NCBI GenBank assembly: GCA_028716385.1
Contig: JAQUPX010000005.1
Location: 204,865-268,864, forward strand
Reading direction: 5' to 3'
Length of the DNA: 64,000 nucleotides
DNA from: a bacterium
GTDB lineage: Bacteria; Hydrothermota; UBA3073; JACQXS01; JAQTXJ01
Shown: one piece after another, positions 24,683 to 34,021 of the stretch
Layout: each line of letters starts with the position of its first letter
How positions within the stretch are numbered: position 1 is the first letter of the stretch
Notes under the pieces: generated by a model
What the model saw: the letters and a program-made list of their open reading frames with translations, nothing else
Told to the model about the DNA's origin: nothing
Database searches by the model: none
Made by a program: the position numbers and the translations under genes

Positions 24683-27151
24683 TTATTCCCTGACTCCAAA
24701 CTTTAACAACAAACGGTTTAGATTTTGTCTGGCTGTTTCAGAATTGGGATTTATTCTTAATGCCTCTTTATACTTCTCTATAGCCTTACTTGACAATCCC
24801 TTTTTTTCATAGGCATATGCTAAATTATTATGTGCATCCAAATACCCGGGTTTTAACTTTATCGCTATACTAAACTCATTTATAGCCACATCTAAGGAAT
24901 CTTTATTTAATGAATCTTTTGCTAAGTAAACAGCCCCAAGATTACTATGCGCTTCTGCATAATCAGGTTTCATCTTCAATGCATCTCTGTATTCCTTCGC
25001 TGCCTCCTCAAATAAACCTTTTACGTAATAAGCATTCCCAAGATTATTATACGCATCAGGATAATCGGGTTTTAGTCGTATTATCTCTTTGTATTCTTTT
25101 AGAGCTTCATCCAGCATTCCTTTCTTTCCATAAATATTTCCTATGTTATTATGTATGTTCACGCTGTCAGGCGCTAACCTGAGCACCTCTTTATATTCAC
25201 TCATCGCATTATCTAAAAACCCTTTTGCCTCGTAAGCATTACCAAGTTTAGTATGAATTTCTATCTTGTTATCGGGATTTAAGTTCAATGTCGTTAGGTA
25301 TTCCTTTATGGCTTCATCCAATAACCCTTTCCTTAGATAGACATTACCAAGTATAGTATGTACGTCCGGGTTCCTGGAATTTGACTTTAATAGTTTTAAA
25401 CTTTCGCTTATAATACTGTTTAAGTCGCCTTTCTCCATATAAGCAATTGAAAGATTATTCATTACTGTTATGTCATCGGGATTTAGTTTTAGTGCTTTCC
25501 GGTACTCGATTATGGCTTCGTCCAGTAACTTCTTTTTCGCGTAATAAGTTCCAAGGTTATTATGGGTTTCTACAGAAGTAGGTCCAAGTCTCAGGGCTTC
25601 CTTGTATTCTTTTAATGCTTCATCGGATAATCCCTTTGTATCATACGCAAGTCCAAGGTTGTTGTGTGCCTCAGCAAGATCAGGCTGTAACCTCAGTGCT
25701 TCTTTGCTTTCCGTTATGGCCTTATCAACTAACCCTTTTGCCGTATATATTCTTCCAAGACTGTTGTGAACTCCTGCATTACCGGGGTTTAGCGTTAATA
25801 TGCCTTCATACTCTTTTATGGCGTTGTCCAGTAATCCTTTCCGCCAGTAATAATTCCCGAGGTTATAGTGTGCTTCGACATTATCGGGGCGATATTTTAA
25901 CATATTCTTATATAGCGTAGGTTCATCTTTCCAGATAGTATTTTGCTTTATGGTAAGTCCGCTGTAAAGCCCTAAAATTACAATAAAAACCGCGTTTGAA
26001 ATATAAGAAGGACATACTTCCTGCGGAATTTCAAAAATTTTCGCAATCCCGAACCCAAGGATTATAAAAATACCTATAGATGGAACATATACCCAGTGTT
26101 CAAGCATCCCTCTTGGTAATTGGGCTACTAAATTTAACGTCGGGAAAAGAAATACTAAAAACCATACTATGCTTAAAAATATAGTTTTATTGGATTTATA
26201 TGCCTTTACCGCTAATACTCCAATAATTATCAACAAAACAATAGAAATCAAAACCGGAAGGTTAAAAATGGAAGTTGCCGCTGACATGCTGCGGTCCATA
26301 TGCAAGTCAAATGGCAAAAAAAGTAACTTAATATAAAGAAGGGTGCTCTTACAAGCTGTAAGGATTCTAAGATATGGGTTAATCCCACTTTTTAGCCCCC
26401 ATTCACCGAAGTTTAGGATAGCAAATCTCAATCCCGCGTAGATAATATCAATTATAATGAAAATTGATATTCTGCTCAGCAATTTACTTATAAATTTTAT
26501 GTTTTTCTCTTGCTTGCTGAATAACCAATCGTAAAGAATTAGTATAAAAGGAAGTATTACCCCTGTTTCTTTTGACAAAATGGCAAATATAAAGGATATT
26601 ACCGAACCTGCGTAATAATAATTCCGTTTTGGTAAAGAGAATTGTCTATACTTAATAAACAAAATAAATGAAAGCAGTAAAAAACTGCTTGCCATAAGGT
26701 CGGTTCTTCCCGAAATATAAGTTACCGCTTCTGTATGAATAGGATGCGCTACAAAAAGTAGCCCCGCGATTAATGAGATTTTTAAGTCCCTAAATAGCAA
26801 GTTAACCAGAAAATAAATCAATATTGCTGTTAGTAAGTGCCATAACAGATTTGTCAGGTGGTATCCAAAAACATTAAGCCTCCATAATGAATAATCAAAC
26901 ATATTGGATACGGCTTGCAGAGGTCTGTAATAATAAACGGCATTTTTAACTTTTTGAGGGCTGTCTTTGGCGCAGAATATATCCATATTAAAAAGTTTGG
27001 GAAGATTTTCCAAATTTTTAATATAAATATTGTTTGTAATGAAAATAGTATCGTCATAAACGAAACCGTTATTCAAAGAATTGGCATATATAGCAATGCC
27101 AAGAGTCGCGATAAGAAAAATACCAATAAAATGTCTGTTAAGTTTCATCAA
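24683..27151 (-). CDS. TMTC-like membrane O-mannosyltransferase homologue with 11 TPRs
   Basis: An 822-residue paralogue of the 18749-21382 product. The polytopic N-terminal half has NGFVYDDTIFITNN (acidic YDD motif), YHLTNLLWHLLTAILIYF and HPIHTEAVTYISGRTDLM. The C-terminal half has about eleven TPRs from residue 425 on. TPR 10 carries a short insertion (KDSLNKDSLD). GAGGAAG lies upstream of the ATG, and a TTGACA/GATAAT promoter precedes it. It is predicted to transfer a sugar from a lipid-phosphate donor onto exported proteins, with the TPRs on the non-cytoplasmic side as in the eukaryotic family. The sugar itself is not deducible. Confidence 0.9.
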   Translation of the reverse strand: MMKLNRHFIGIFLIATLGIAIYANSLNNGFVYDDTIFITNNIYIKNLENLPKLFNMDIFCAKDSPQKVKNAVYYYRPLQAVSNMFDYSLWRLNVFGYHLTNLLWHLLTAILIYFLVNLLFRDLKISLIAGLLFVAHPIHTEAVTYISGRTDLMASSFLLLSFILFIKYRQFSLPKRNYYYAGSVISFIFAILSKETGVILPFILILYDWLFSKQEKNIKFISKLLSRISIFIIIDIIYAGLRFAILNFGEWGLKSGINPYLRILTACKSTLLYIKLLFLPFDLHMDRSMSAATSIFNLPVLISIVLLIIIGVLAVKAYKSNKTIFLSIVWFLVFLFPTLNLVAQLPRGMLEHWVYVPSIGIFIILGFGIAKIFEIPQEVCPSYISNAVFIVILGLYSGLTIKQNTIWKDEPTLYKNMLKYRPDNVEAHYNLGNYYWRKGLLDNAIKEYEGILTLNPGNAGVHNSLGRIYTAKGLVDKAITESKEALRLQPDLAEAHNNLGLAYDTKGLSDEALKEYKEALRLGPTSVETHNNLGTYYAKKKLLDEAIIEYRKALKLNPDDITVMNNLSIAYMEKGDLNSIISESLKLLKSNSRNPDVHTILGNVYLRKGLLDEAIKEYLTTLNLNPDNKIEIHTKLGNAYEAKGFLDNAMSEYKEVLRLAPDSVNIHNNIGNIYGKKGMLDEALKEYKEIIRLKPDYPDAYNNLGNAYYVKGLFEEAAKEYRDALKMKPDYAEAHSNLGAVYLAKDSLNKDSLDVAINEFSIAIKLKPGYLDAHNNLAYAYEKKGLSSKAIEKYKEALRINPNSETARQNLNRLLLKFGVRE

Positions 27152-27182
27152 AAAACTTCCTCTCTACAACTAAATTAGAGCC

Positions 27183-27210
27183 ATTATCCTGATACGCTTT
27201 TGTTTGTCAA
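27183..27210 (-). promoter_or_regulatory. Promoter of the TMTC-like gene at 24683
   Basis: Minus strand TTGACA (27205-27210), 16-bp spacer, GATAAT (27183-27188). The leader of about 25 nt includes a GAGGAAG ribosome site. The remaining gap to 27526 holds the GGAGCACGTGCTCC palindrome (27303-27326) and 'ctgtgtaattctgtgg' text. Confidence 0.7.
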
Positions 27211-27499
27211 TAAATTTTTACAGAAAAAGCGTTACAGGGAAATTAATCCTAAAGATTACTCATTTGTTATTCTGTCATCTCTAAACTATCAAAATATTGG
27301 GTAGATGGGAGCACGTGCTCCCATCTATTATTAGGGATGGGTTTAAACCATTCCTAATCTTTAAATTTTGCGTTTTTACGTTTCGTTAATCTTGTTATCC
27401 TGAACAAAGTGAAGGGCTTTTTTTCTGTGCCGTTCTGTGTAATTCTGTGGCTAAAAATTCTATCTGTCCTTTTTTTTCTCAGTTTTAAACTTTGCGTCC

Positions 27500-27528
27500 T
27501 TGACATTAGCAACACTTTAGTTTAACTT
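27500..27528 (+). promoter_or_regulatory. Promoter of the GT39 gene
   Basis: TTGACA (27500-27505), 17-bp spacer, TAACTT (27523-27528). The ATG at 27539 lies 10 nt on. A TTG at 27527 overlaps the -10 box and is therefore unlikely to be the real start. Confidence 0.65.
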
Positions 27529-27538
27529 GCTTATAAAG

Positions 27539-29224
27539 ATGAAAGAAAGAATACTTAACTTCAATTTGATTGCAAACAAGCGTGTTCAAATAGTTTTTGT
27601 GGGTATCTTTTTGCTTTCTATTTTTCTTCAGACTGTTTTAAGTATGAAAAATAACTCTGCAACTTATGATGAAATTGCTCATTTGCCGGCAGGATACTCG
27701 TATTTGAAGACAGGTGATTTTCGTATGAATCAAGAACATCCACCTTTGATAAAACAACTCTGCGCTTTGCCCTTGCTTTTCTTAAATTTGGATTTTCCCG
27801 TAAACCGTGAAGCGTGGAATGCAAGCGACCAATGGAAGTATGGGCTTTCATTCCTTTACAATAATAGAATAGATGCAGACAAAATTCTTTTTATAGGGAG
27901 AATTTCGGTGGTTATACTTTCCTGCGTACTTGGATTACTTTTATTCTTATGGACTAAACAGCTTTTTGGACCTGAGGCTGGATTATTCAGTTTGTTCCTT
28001 TATGCTTTTTGTCCGAATATTATTGCTCATTCGTCCCTTGTTACTATGGATTTAGGCATAACGTTGTTTACGTTTCTTTCTCTGTATACCTTTTGGAGGT
28101 TCTTGAAAGAACCCGGCTGGTCTAATTCCATTTTCTGCGGAATCACTATCGGATTAGCGTTGGCTGCTAAATTCTCCGGCCTTCTACTTTTCCCAATATA
28201 TCTTGTTATTGGATTAATCTTTTATCTAAAGGAAGGAAAGCTGAAAATTAACTTTCGTATGATTTTTTTAGCTGTCGGGATTAGTCTTTTTATTGTAGCC
28301 GCAGTTTATAAGTTTACTTCTATAGGTTCTTATGTTGATGGATTCAAGGAAATGTCAAAATATAATGAAGGGTTTCAAACATTTCTGACGGGACAGTACG
28401 GGATTACAGGATGGCATCACTATTTTCTGGTTGCATTTCTCTTGAAAACACCAATACCATCTTTGTTGTTTATTCTCTGGGGATTATGGCTGTGCCGGAA
28501 AAATAAAAGCATATATTTTATTTATATCCCTATAATTTTTTTCTTTTTGTTTTTTTCGTTCAGTAAAAGACAACAAGGTTTAAGGTATATCTTACCAATA
28601 TATCCGCTCTTGTTTTTATGTGCAGGCAATGTTATCAATTTTGTTCTTAAACGTCGTAAACTGTTAGTTGCTTTTTTTATCCTATGCGGCTGGTGCGTAT
28701 TTTCCCAGATAAAGATTTTCCCTCATTATTTAGCCTATTTTAATGAATTTGTTGGCGGTCCTAATAATGGATGGCGGTATCTGAGTGATTGCAACATTGA
28801 CTGGGGGCAGGACTTAAAGAGGTTGGGAACTTTTCTCAAAAAAGAAGAGGTAAGTGATGTCATACTCTGTTATTTTGGAACTCCTCCTCCGGGGTATTAT
28901 ATCCCAAAATTTCAGAATTTAATGAGTTCTCCTTTTATTGATTACAGGGGGGCAACCGTTAATTCCTTAGTTCCAAAGAAAGAATATTTAGCCGTAAGCG
29001 CTACTCAACTAACGGGTGTTTATTTTGCGGACCATAGTGTTTTGAGCTGGCTCTGGAAATATAAACCCGTGAAAAAAATAGGGTATAGTATATTTGTATA
29101 TGATATAACAGACAGCGTTTGGACACATCTGAACATTGGACAAATTTATGAAAGATACGGAGAACAAGTCCTGGCTCAAAGAGAGTATACCCGTGCTAAA
29201 ATTATATACAACAACATAAAATAG
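27539..29224 (+). CDS. GT39-family membrane glycosyltransferase
   Basis: A protein of about 561 residues of the ArnT/PMT (GT39) type. It has a first hydrophobic helix, then the catalytic acidic motif NSATYDEIAHLPAGYSYLKTG and the family's QEHPPLIKQL. About ten helices follow, then a C-terminal extracytoplasmic part (DCNIDWGQDLKRLG.., FGTPPPGYY) common in bacterial phospholipid-carrier-dependent transferases. The last 30 residues resemble a single TPR helix pair (NIGQIYERYGEQVLAQREY). I prefer the ATG at 27539 over TTG 27527. It likely uses polyprenyl-phosphate sugar, which the GT2 encoded nearby could supply. Confidence 0.9.
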   Translation: MKERILNFNLIANKRVQIVFVGIFLLSIFLQTVLSMKNNSATYDEIAHLPAGYSYLKTGDFRMNQEHPPLIKQLCALPLLFLNLDFPVNREAWNASDQWKYGLSFLYNNRIDADKILFIGRISVVILSCVLGLLLFLWTKQLFGPEAGLFSLFLYAFCPNIIAHSSLVTMDLGITLFTFLSLYTFWRFLKEPGWSNSIFCGITIGLALAAKFSGLLLFPIYLVIGLIFYLKEGKLKINFRMIFLAVGISLFIVAAVYKFTSIGSYVDGFKEMSKYNEGFQTFLTGQYGITGWHHYFLVAFLLKTPIPSLLFILWGLWLCRKNKSIYFIYIPIIFFFLFFSFSKRQQGLRYILPIYPLLFLCAGNVINFVLKRRKLLVAFFILCGWCVFSQIKIFPHYLAYFNEFVGGPNNGWRYLSDCNIDWGQDLKRLGTFLKKEEVSDVILCYFGTPPPGYYIPKFQNLMSSPFIDYRGATVNSLVPKKEYLAVSATQLTGVYFADHSVLSWLWKYKPVKKIGYSIFVYDITDSVWTHLNIGQIYERYGEQVLAQREYTRAKIIYNNIK

Positions 29225-29372
29225 CGAGGGAAGCCGTTTACCTTTCCGATGTTTTGTTTGGCAGGTGTTAATTTGTAATCTTTGAATCTTAGAATTTTCT
29301 TATTTAGTGTGGAAAAGGTCTCCTGACCTTGAATTTTGCCAGATTAAGTCTTGATGAAGAAAACCCATAGTT

Positions 29373-30083
29373 TCATCTTTTGTAATAAATAAATATTTTG
29401 AAAACATCAAAAAGCATCAGACTTCCATCCTTGAAAAGCCGAACTTTTGTATCCTTTGAATGAGTCCAGTCTATTCCAACCTCTTTTATTTTATATCCCA
29501 TAAGTTTTGCAAGATAGAGTATTTCAACATCAAATGCAAATCTATTTATTTTCAGATTTTTAAAAAGTAATACTCCACACTCTCTCTTAAAACATTTAAA
29601 CCCACATTGCGTATCGTGTATCTTTAGCGAGAAAACGCATCTGATAATAAAATTAAATATTTTTCCCATAATTTCTCGTAAAAAGTTTTCGTGTTCTATA
29701 ATCAACGAAGTTTTAAGTCCTCTTGAACCTATAACAATATCATATCCGTTTTTTAACCGGTATACTAAATGTTCTATTTCTTCAATCGGAGTAGATAAAT
29801 CTGCATCTGTGATAAGAATATAATCACCTTTTGCCTGTAGCACTCCCTGTTTTACTGCAAATCCTTTTCCCTTATTTGTCCCATTAGAAATAATCCTTAT
29901 TTCTTTATGAAGAGAGCGCCAATTCTCTAATTCTTTTATTGTATTATCTATACTCCCGTCATCTACTACAATAACCTCAAACTTTGTATTACGGGCATGA
30001 AAATATTTAGCCACCAAAGTTAAAGTATTACCAATGCGGGCTTCTTCATTATAAGCGGGAATAACGATAGAGAAAAATTTCAT
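29373..30083 (-). CDS. GT2 polyprenyl-phosphate glycosyltransferase (ALG5/DPM-like)
   Basis: A 236-residue GT-A enzyme of family GT2. It starts FFSIVIPAYNEEARIGNTL, has EVIVVDDGSIDNT, the metal-binding DADLSTPIEEI (DAD), and IVIGSRG followed by CGFKCFKRE, a pattern typical of dolichyl-phosphate glucosyl/mannosyltransferases. No C-terminal membrane helix pair is present. It would make a lipid-phosphate sugar on the cytoplasmic face. Its position among GT-C enzymes suggests it provides their donor. Confidence 0.92.
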   Translation of the reverse strand: MKFFSIVIPAYNEEARIGNTLTLVAKYFHARNTKFEVIVVDDGSIDNTIKELENWRSLHKEIRIISNGTNKGKGFAVKQGVLQAKGDYILITDADLSTPIEEIEHLVYRLKNGYDIVIGSRGLKTSLIIEHENFLREIMGKIFNFIIRCVFSLKIHDTQCGFKCFKRECGVLLFKNLKINRFAFDVEILYLAKLMGYKIKEVGIDWTHSKDTKVRLFKDGSLMLFDVFKIFIYYKR

Positions 30084-30233
30084 TTTAAATCATTTCTGCC
30101 GTTAAGGTGTTACAAATACCGGGACATCCTGTCTTATGCAGATGCCCACATATATTTGTGACATAATATGTAATATCTCTACACTGTCCCACCTAATGGG
30201 GGACACTTATTTATATCTCCTCAGTGTTAAGCA

Positions 30234-32759
30234 TCAGTAGCGGTGTTTATCCGCGTTTTCTATTCTTGACAGGTTTTGTCGGGTTATCTCAGCATTCGGA
30301 TTTATTTCCAATGCTCTTTTATATTCTTTTATTGCTTCGTCAACTAATTCTTTCCTTTCATAAACTTCCCCAAGATTGTTATGGGCTTTCCAGGAATCAG
30401 GATTTAATCTCAACGCTTCTTTGAATTCTTTCATTGCTTCGTCAAGCAATCCTTCTCCTCCATAAATTGTTCCAAGGTTATTATGGGCTTTCCAGGAATC
30501 AGGATTGAGTCTCAATGTCTCCTTATATTCTTTTATTGCATATTCAGATAATCCTTTTGCTGCATAACTATCCCCAAGATTGGTATGAGCTTCGACATTA
30601 TCTTGCCCCGCCATAGCGGGAGATTTAATCGCTTCCGTATCTTCTTTGATATTGTTGTTTTCCTCTTTTTGGGAGTTTTTATTCTTAAATACTATAAGAC
30701 CTGCTCTCTGTCCTAATATAAAATAATTTGTTAAATCCAGATATTCTGAAAAATTGCGAGAATAATAACCATCTTCTATAAATAAATAATCAGGCTTTAC
30801 CTTATTGAAAATGTCTGCACATCTTTTAACTTCTCCCCGGGTAAGAAGCCTTGTTATTGTATAAAAATTCATTAAATTTGTCTTTCCTGCATTTATCAAT
30901 ACCCGCGTATCATCATAATTTGCAATTAAGGCAACCTTTGTCTCATCCGGAACAATTTCTTTTATTAATTTTGCTTTCTCTAATATAACATCATCGGTTT
31001 CATTAAATTTCATAATTCCTGTTCTATTTTTCTTTATAAAATCATATTTCCTTGCATAACTTAAAATAACACTCCCACGATCCTTATATATTTCTAAAGC
31101 AATATAAGCACTTATAAAACTACTAATAATAATCAAGGTTATATAGTTAACTTTGCCTAAGGAAGATGACAGTTTGCGATCGATAGTACATTCTTTTATT
31201 TTAGAAATAAACCATACCAGTAATATAATAGCTGGAACGCAGACATCATACAAATTTTTGGGATGGGATCGCCCGACATAGTAAAAAAACTGGAGTATGC
31301 CAAAAAAGGTTATAAAACTTACTATTTGGGTATCGTTTTTTTTATGTGTAATTAGCATATTAATAAATAAATAAATTACCGTGATAAAATAAACAACAAG
31401 TATTAAATAATAAGGACCAATAGGTGGCATAGGTATCATCATAAGTCCACTTGTATAAAGCAAAGCATCTGCAAAAAGCAACTGCCAATCCGGCATCTGC
31501 CCACTTCTCGCATAAGTAAATAATGAGATTATTCCACCCATCAGAACAATAGTTACAATTAATATAAGGAACTTCAAACCTATCTCTTTTAAAAAATGAA
31601 CGAAATTTCTACCTGTCTGCCGATAGGCAGGATTGGTATCGGAAAGATAGCTAACTATATATGTTGCGAAAACGGCTAAAATAATATAAACTCCCACTTC
31701 AAAGCCCCAAAACAAAGAAAGAGCGGTTGAGAACAGGATAAAATAGTCTATCGCCGCCATAGTGCGATGTTCCATATGTTTATCCTTTATGACAAATAAA
31801 GCCAAAATGATAAGAAATATACCAAAACGGAGCGGCCCAATACTTGGGTATGAAAATGGTCCAATATCTGATGAAGAATAGGGGTCTGTTAAACAATAAT
31901 GGACTTGTGAAAAATAATTGAACAAAAATATTAAAAACATCCCCAGTATTGCCAGTAGATATGACTTTTTCCAGTATCTAAAGCAGAAATAGAGTCCAAT
32001 ATAGTATATGCAATATAGCACAAATATAAAAAACGAAAAAGCTTTATAAGTAAATGGTAAAAAATGTGTAAACAGAAAAGATAAGAAATAAACAACTAAT
32101 AGCCCATACTGGCAAGAAGCGTCAACCAGCATAGTCTTCCCATGTAAAACGTCATTAACCGGACCTAAATAAAAACTATAATGAGATGTATTAAAGGAAA
32201 AAGTTGGGTCGAAAAGTAACAAACATACAATGGAAATACTTATTATAAACTCAAATCCTAATATAACCCATTTATTGACTTTCAATTTCAACAAGAGCAA
32301 TAGAAAAACAGCTACTGCTACAAACAAGGTAAGGTTTAAGACCCATAATTTCCCACAGTACAAAGAGATGAATGTTCCTGCCACTAAAATAAAGAGTGTT
32401 AGAAATAGATGTTTCACAAAATCAGATATCCTTAAATTTTGAATTTTGTTAAAATATGATTTTAAAACGATATAATTTATAAAAGTAAAAACAGGAATAA
32501 AAATCCATCCTATGCAATAAAAAGGCATTTCTAATGGTTCTGGCTGAAACCCCCCGACGGCAGTAGGTAACGAATCTACTGGAATTTGTGGAATTGGAAC
32601 AAAACGGTTATGGATAATTGAAATCCAGTGTGTAAAATATATAAAATAGATCCATGAAAGTGTTGCTCCCAAACTTAAAAGCAGTATATTTAAAAGTATA
32701 TTTTGCTCACTTCCATTGGGGGCAACGAACTCTGCCAAAAACAATTTTAATTTCTTCAT
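30234..32759 (-). CDS. Polytopic membrane protein with three C-terminal TPRs
   Basis: An 841-residue protein. Residues about 20-560 hold roughly 12-14 hydrophobic helices with an extracytoplasmic loop (SHYSFYLGPVNDVLHGKTMLVDASCQYG). No motif that I can assign to a GT family with certainty, though the layout is GT-C-like. Residues about 580-690 form a soluble region (ETKVALIANYDDTRVLINAG). Three near-identical TPRs follow (NPDSWKAHNNLG occurs twice). Two palindromic repeats lie inside the coding sequence in frame: 31612-31631 (NPAYRQTG) and 30607-30620 (SPAMAGQD). Same TPR type as the two TMTC-like proteins. Confidence 0.8.
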   Translation of the reverse strand: MKKLKLFLAEFVAPNGSEQNILLNILLLSLGATLSWIYFIYFTHWISIIHNRFVPIPQIPVDSLPTAVGGFQPEPLEMPFYCIGWIFIPVFTFINYIVLKSYFNKIQNLRISDFVKHLFLTLFILVAGTFISLYCGKLWVLNLTLFVAVAVFLLLLLKLKVNKWVILGFEFIISISIVCLLLFDPTFSFNTSHYSFYLGPVNDVLHGKTMLVDASCQYGLLVVYFLSFLFTHFLPFTYKAFSFFIFVLYCIYYIGLYFCFRYWKKSYLLAILGMFLIFLFNYFSQVHYCLTDPYSSSDIGPFSYPSIGPLRFGIFLIILALFVIKDKHMEHRTMAAIDYFILFSTALSLFWGFEVGVYIILAVFATYIVSYLSDTNPAYRQTGRNFVHFLKEIGLKFLILIVTIVLMGGIISLFTYARSGQMPDWQLLFADALLYTSGLMMIPMPPIGPYYLILVVYFITVIYLFINMLITHKKNDTQIVSFITFFGILQFFYYVGRSHPKNLYDVCVPAIILLVWFISKIKECTIDRKLSSSLGKVNYITLIIISSFISAYIALEIYKDRGSVILSYARKYDFIKKNRTGIMKFNETDDVILEKAKLIKEIVPDETKVALIANYDDTRVLINAGKTNLMNFYTITRLLTRGEVKRCADIFNKVKPDYLFIEDGYYSRNFSEYLDLTNYFILGQRAGLIVFKNKNSQKEENNNIKEDTEAIKSPAMAGQDNVEAHTNLGDSYAAKGLSEYAIKEYKETLRLNPDSWKAHNNLGTIYGGEGLLDEAMKEFKEALRLNPDSWKAHNNLGEVYERKELVDEAIKEYKRALEINPNAEITRQNLSRIENADKHRY
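30607..30620. repeat. Palindrome within coding sequence (CCCGCCATAGCGGG)
   Basis: A hairpin with stem CCCGC/GCGGG, read as SPAMAGQ just before the first TPR of the 841-residue protein. The paralogues have RPDNVEAH at the same junction with no such sequence. Confidence 0.65.
31612..31631. repeat. Palindrome within coding sequence (CCTGTCTGCCGATAGGCAGG)
   Basis: The CCTG..GGCAGG palindrome common in this window's intergenic regions occurs here inside a membrane-protein gene, encoding NPAYRQTGR in a predicted loop. Confidence 0.75.
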
Positions 32760-32765
32760 CTTCTT

Positions 32766-33138
32766 TTATTTAATTCTTTTGAGCAATTTGTAACTGTTTT
32801 TCGATAGAGGGAAGATAATTCCGACCAATGGTATTGTCATAAATAAAACTCCCTTTAATCGTATTATACTTGGCGTTCTCTTTACAAAAGGAATACTTCC
32901 CAGTGTATTGATTATTTGAAAATGGTTATGCCTCTCTACCTCACGTACCACAAATCCAAATGCCTCCAATTTTTTCTCTGCCCAATTTTTATCTGTCTCG
33001 AACGGCTTTAAGGCAAGTAATCAATATCATATTTGGGCTATTTTTCCCTCTGTTCAGAGGAGGAGTCTTTTCTTTGGCTGAAAAAAAACTTCCATAACAT
33101 TCTTTATGCTCAACATTTATATTATCCCCACCTGTTAG
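32766..33138 (-). pseudogene. Frameshifted remnant of an unidentified gene
   Basis: Two adjacent minus-strand frames join into one sensible protein. Frame one reads LTGGDNINVEHKECYGSFFS ... SPNMILITCLK (33138 to about 33009). Frame two continues KPFETDKNWAEKKLEAFGF ... and ends YKLLKRIK at 32766. The switch needs a single-base indel near 33005-33010 (CTTAAAG/CCGTTC). The 5' end runs into a TGA at 33139-33141, and no good start is evident, so the gene is probably 5'-truncated as well. The C-terminus has a hydrophobic stretch (VLFMTIPLVGIIF). I cannot name the family with confidence; a methyltransferase C-terminal part is possible. Confidence 0.6.
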
Positions 33139-33188
33139 TCAAGATTTAATTTCAGAGAATTTCATATGATAGCTCTTAAATTCAAAAC

Positions 33189-33216
33189 TTGACAAAAAAT
33201 TTTAACAAAATAATAT
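33189..33216 (+). promoter_or_regulatory. Promoter of the rfbF-led glycan operon
   Basis: TTGACA (33189-33194), 16-bp spacer, TAATAT (33211-33216). The rfbF ATG at 33224 follows after 7 nt: a leaderless start. Confidence 0.88.
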
Positions 33217-33223
33217 TCTGGAA

Positions 33224-34009
33224 ATGTCGAAAATAAAAGTAGTAATATTGTGTGGTGGTAGAGGAACAAGACTTAAAGAAGAGACGGAAATTCACCCAAA
33301 ACCTTTAGTGGAAATTGGTGGGAAACCAATCCTATGGCATATAATGAAAACTTATGCTTACTATGGATTTAATGAGTTTATATTATGTTTGGGATATAAA
33401 GGTAGGATGATAAAAGAATATTTTCTCAACTATGAGACAATAAATAGTGATATAACTTTAAAATTGGGAAAGAAGGATATTAAAATACATAATCAAATTC
33501 AAGAAAAGGATTGGATAATTACTTTTGCAGAAACAGGCGAAGATGTGCAAACCGGTTCTAGAGTGAAGAAAATAGAAAAATATATTGATGGTGATGTGTT
33601 TATGCTGACTTATGGAGACGGTGTAGCAAATATAAATATTAAAAACCTTCTTGAATTTCATAAGTCTCACAAGAAAATAGGTACAATTACGGGCGTAAAC
33701 CCATTGTCGAGATTTGGAGAGCTTGTTATAAAAGGAAAACAAATAGTCGAGTTTGGTGAAAAAACTCAGGTCAGGGAAGGATTTGTCAACGGGGGATTTT
33801 TTGTATTCAATAGAAAGGTTTTTGACTATCTGAAAAACGGTGATGATTGTCCTCTCGAAGATGAACCTTTGGAAAAATTAGCTTTAAATGGAGAATTAAT
33901 GGTGTATATGCATAAAGGCTTCTGGCAATGTGTAGATACGCCAAGAGAACTCGGGATATTAAATAATTTATGGAAATGTCCTAATCCACCGTGGAAGATT
34001 TGGAAATAA
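33224..34009 (+). CDS. rfbF: Glucose-1-phosphate cytidylyltransferase
   Basis: A 261-residue nucleotidyltransferase. The N-terminal signature CGGRGTRLKEETEIHPKPLVEIGGKPILWHIM (residues about 10-41) is diagnostic for RfbF/DdhA-type CDP-glucose synthases. The family's GEDVQTGSRVKK and YGDGVAN motifs also appear, as does FVNGGFFVFN. It makes CDP-glucose from CTP and glucose-1-phosphate, step one of CDP-3,6-dideoxyhexose synthesis. It heads the operon and is followed 12 nt later by rfbG. Confidence 0.97.
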   Translation: MSKIKVVILCGGRGTRLKEETEIHPKPLVEIGGKPILWHIMKTYAYYGFNEFILCLGYKGRMIKEYFLNYETINSDITLKLGKKDIKIHNQIQEKDWIITFAETGEDVQTGSRVKKIEKYIDGDVFMLTYGDGVANINIKNLLEFHKSHKKIGTITGVNPLSRFGELVIKGKQIVEFGEKTQVREGFVNGGFFVFNRKVFDYLKNGDDCPLEDEPLEKLALNGELMVYMHKGFWQCVDTPRELGILNNLWKCPNPPWKIWK

Positions 34010-34021
34010 TTTGCTAAAAAA

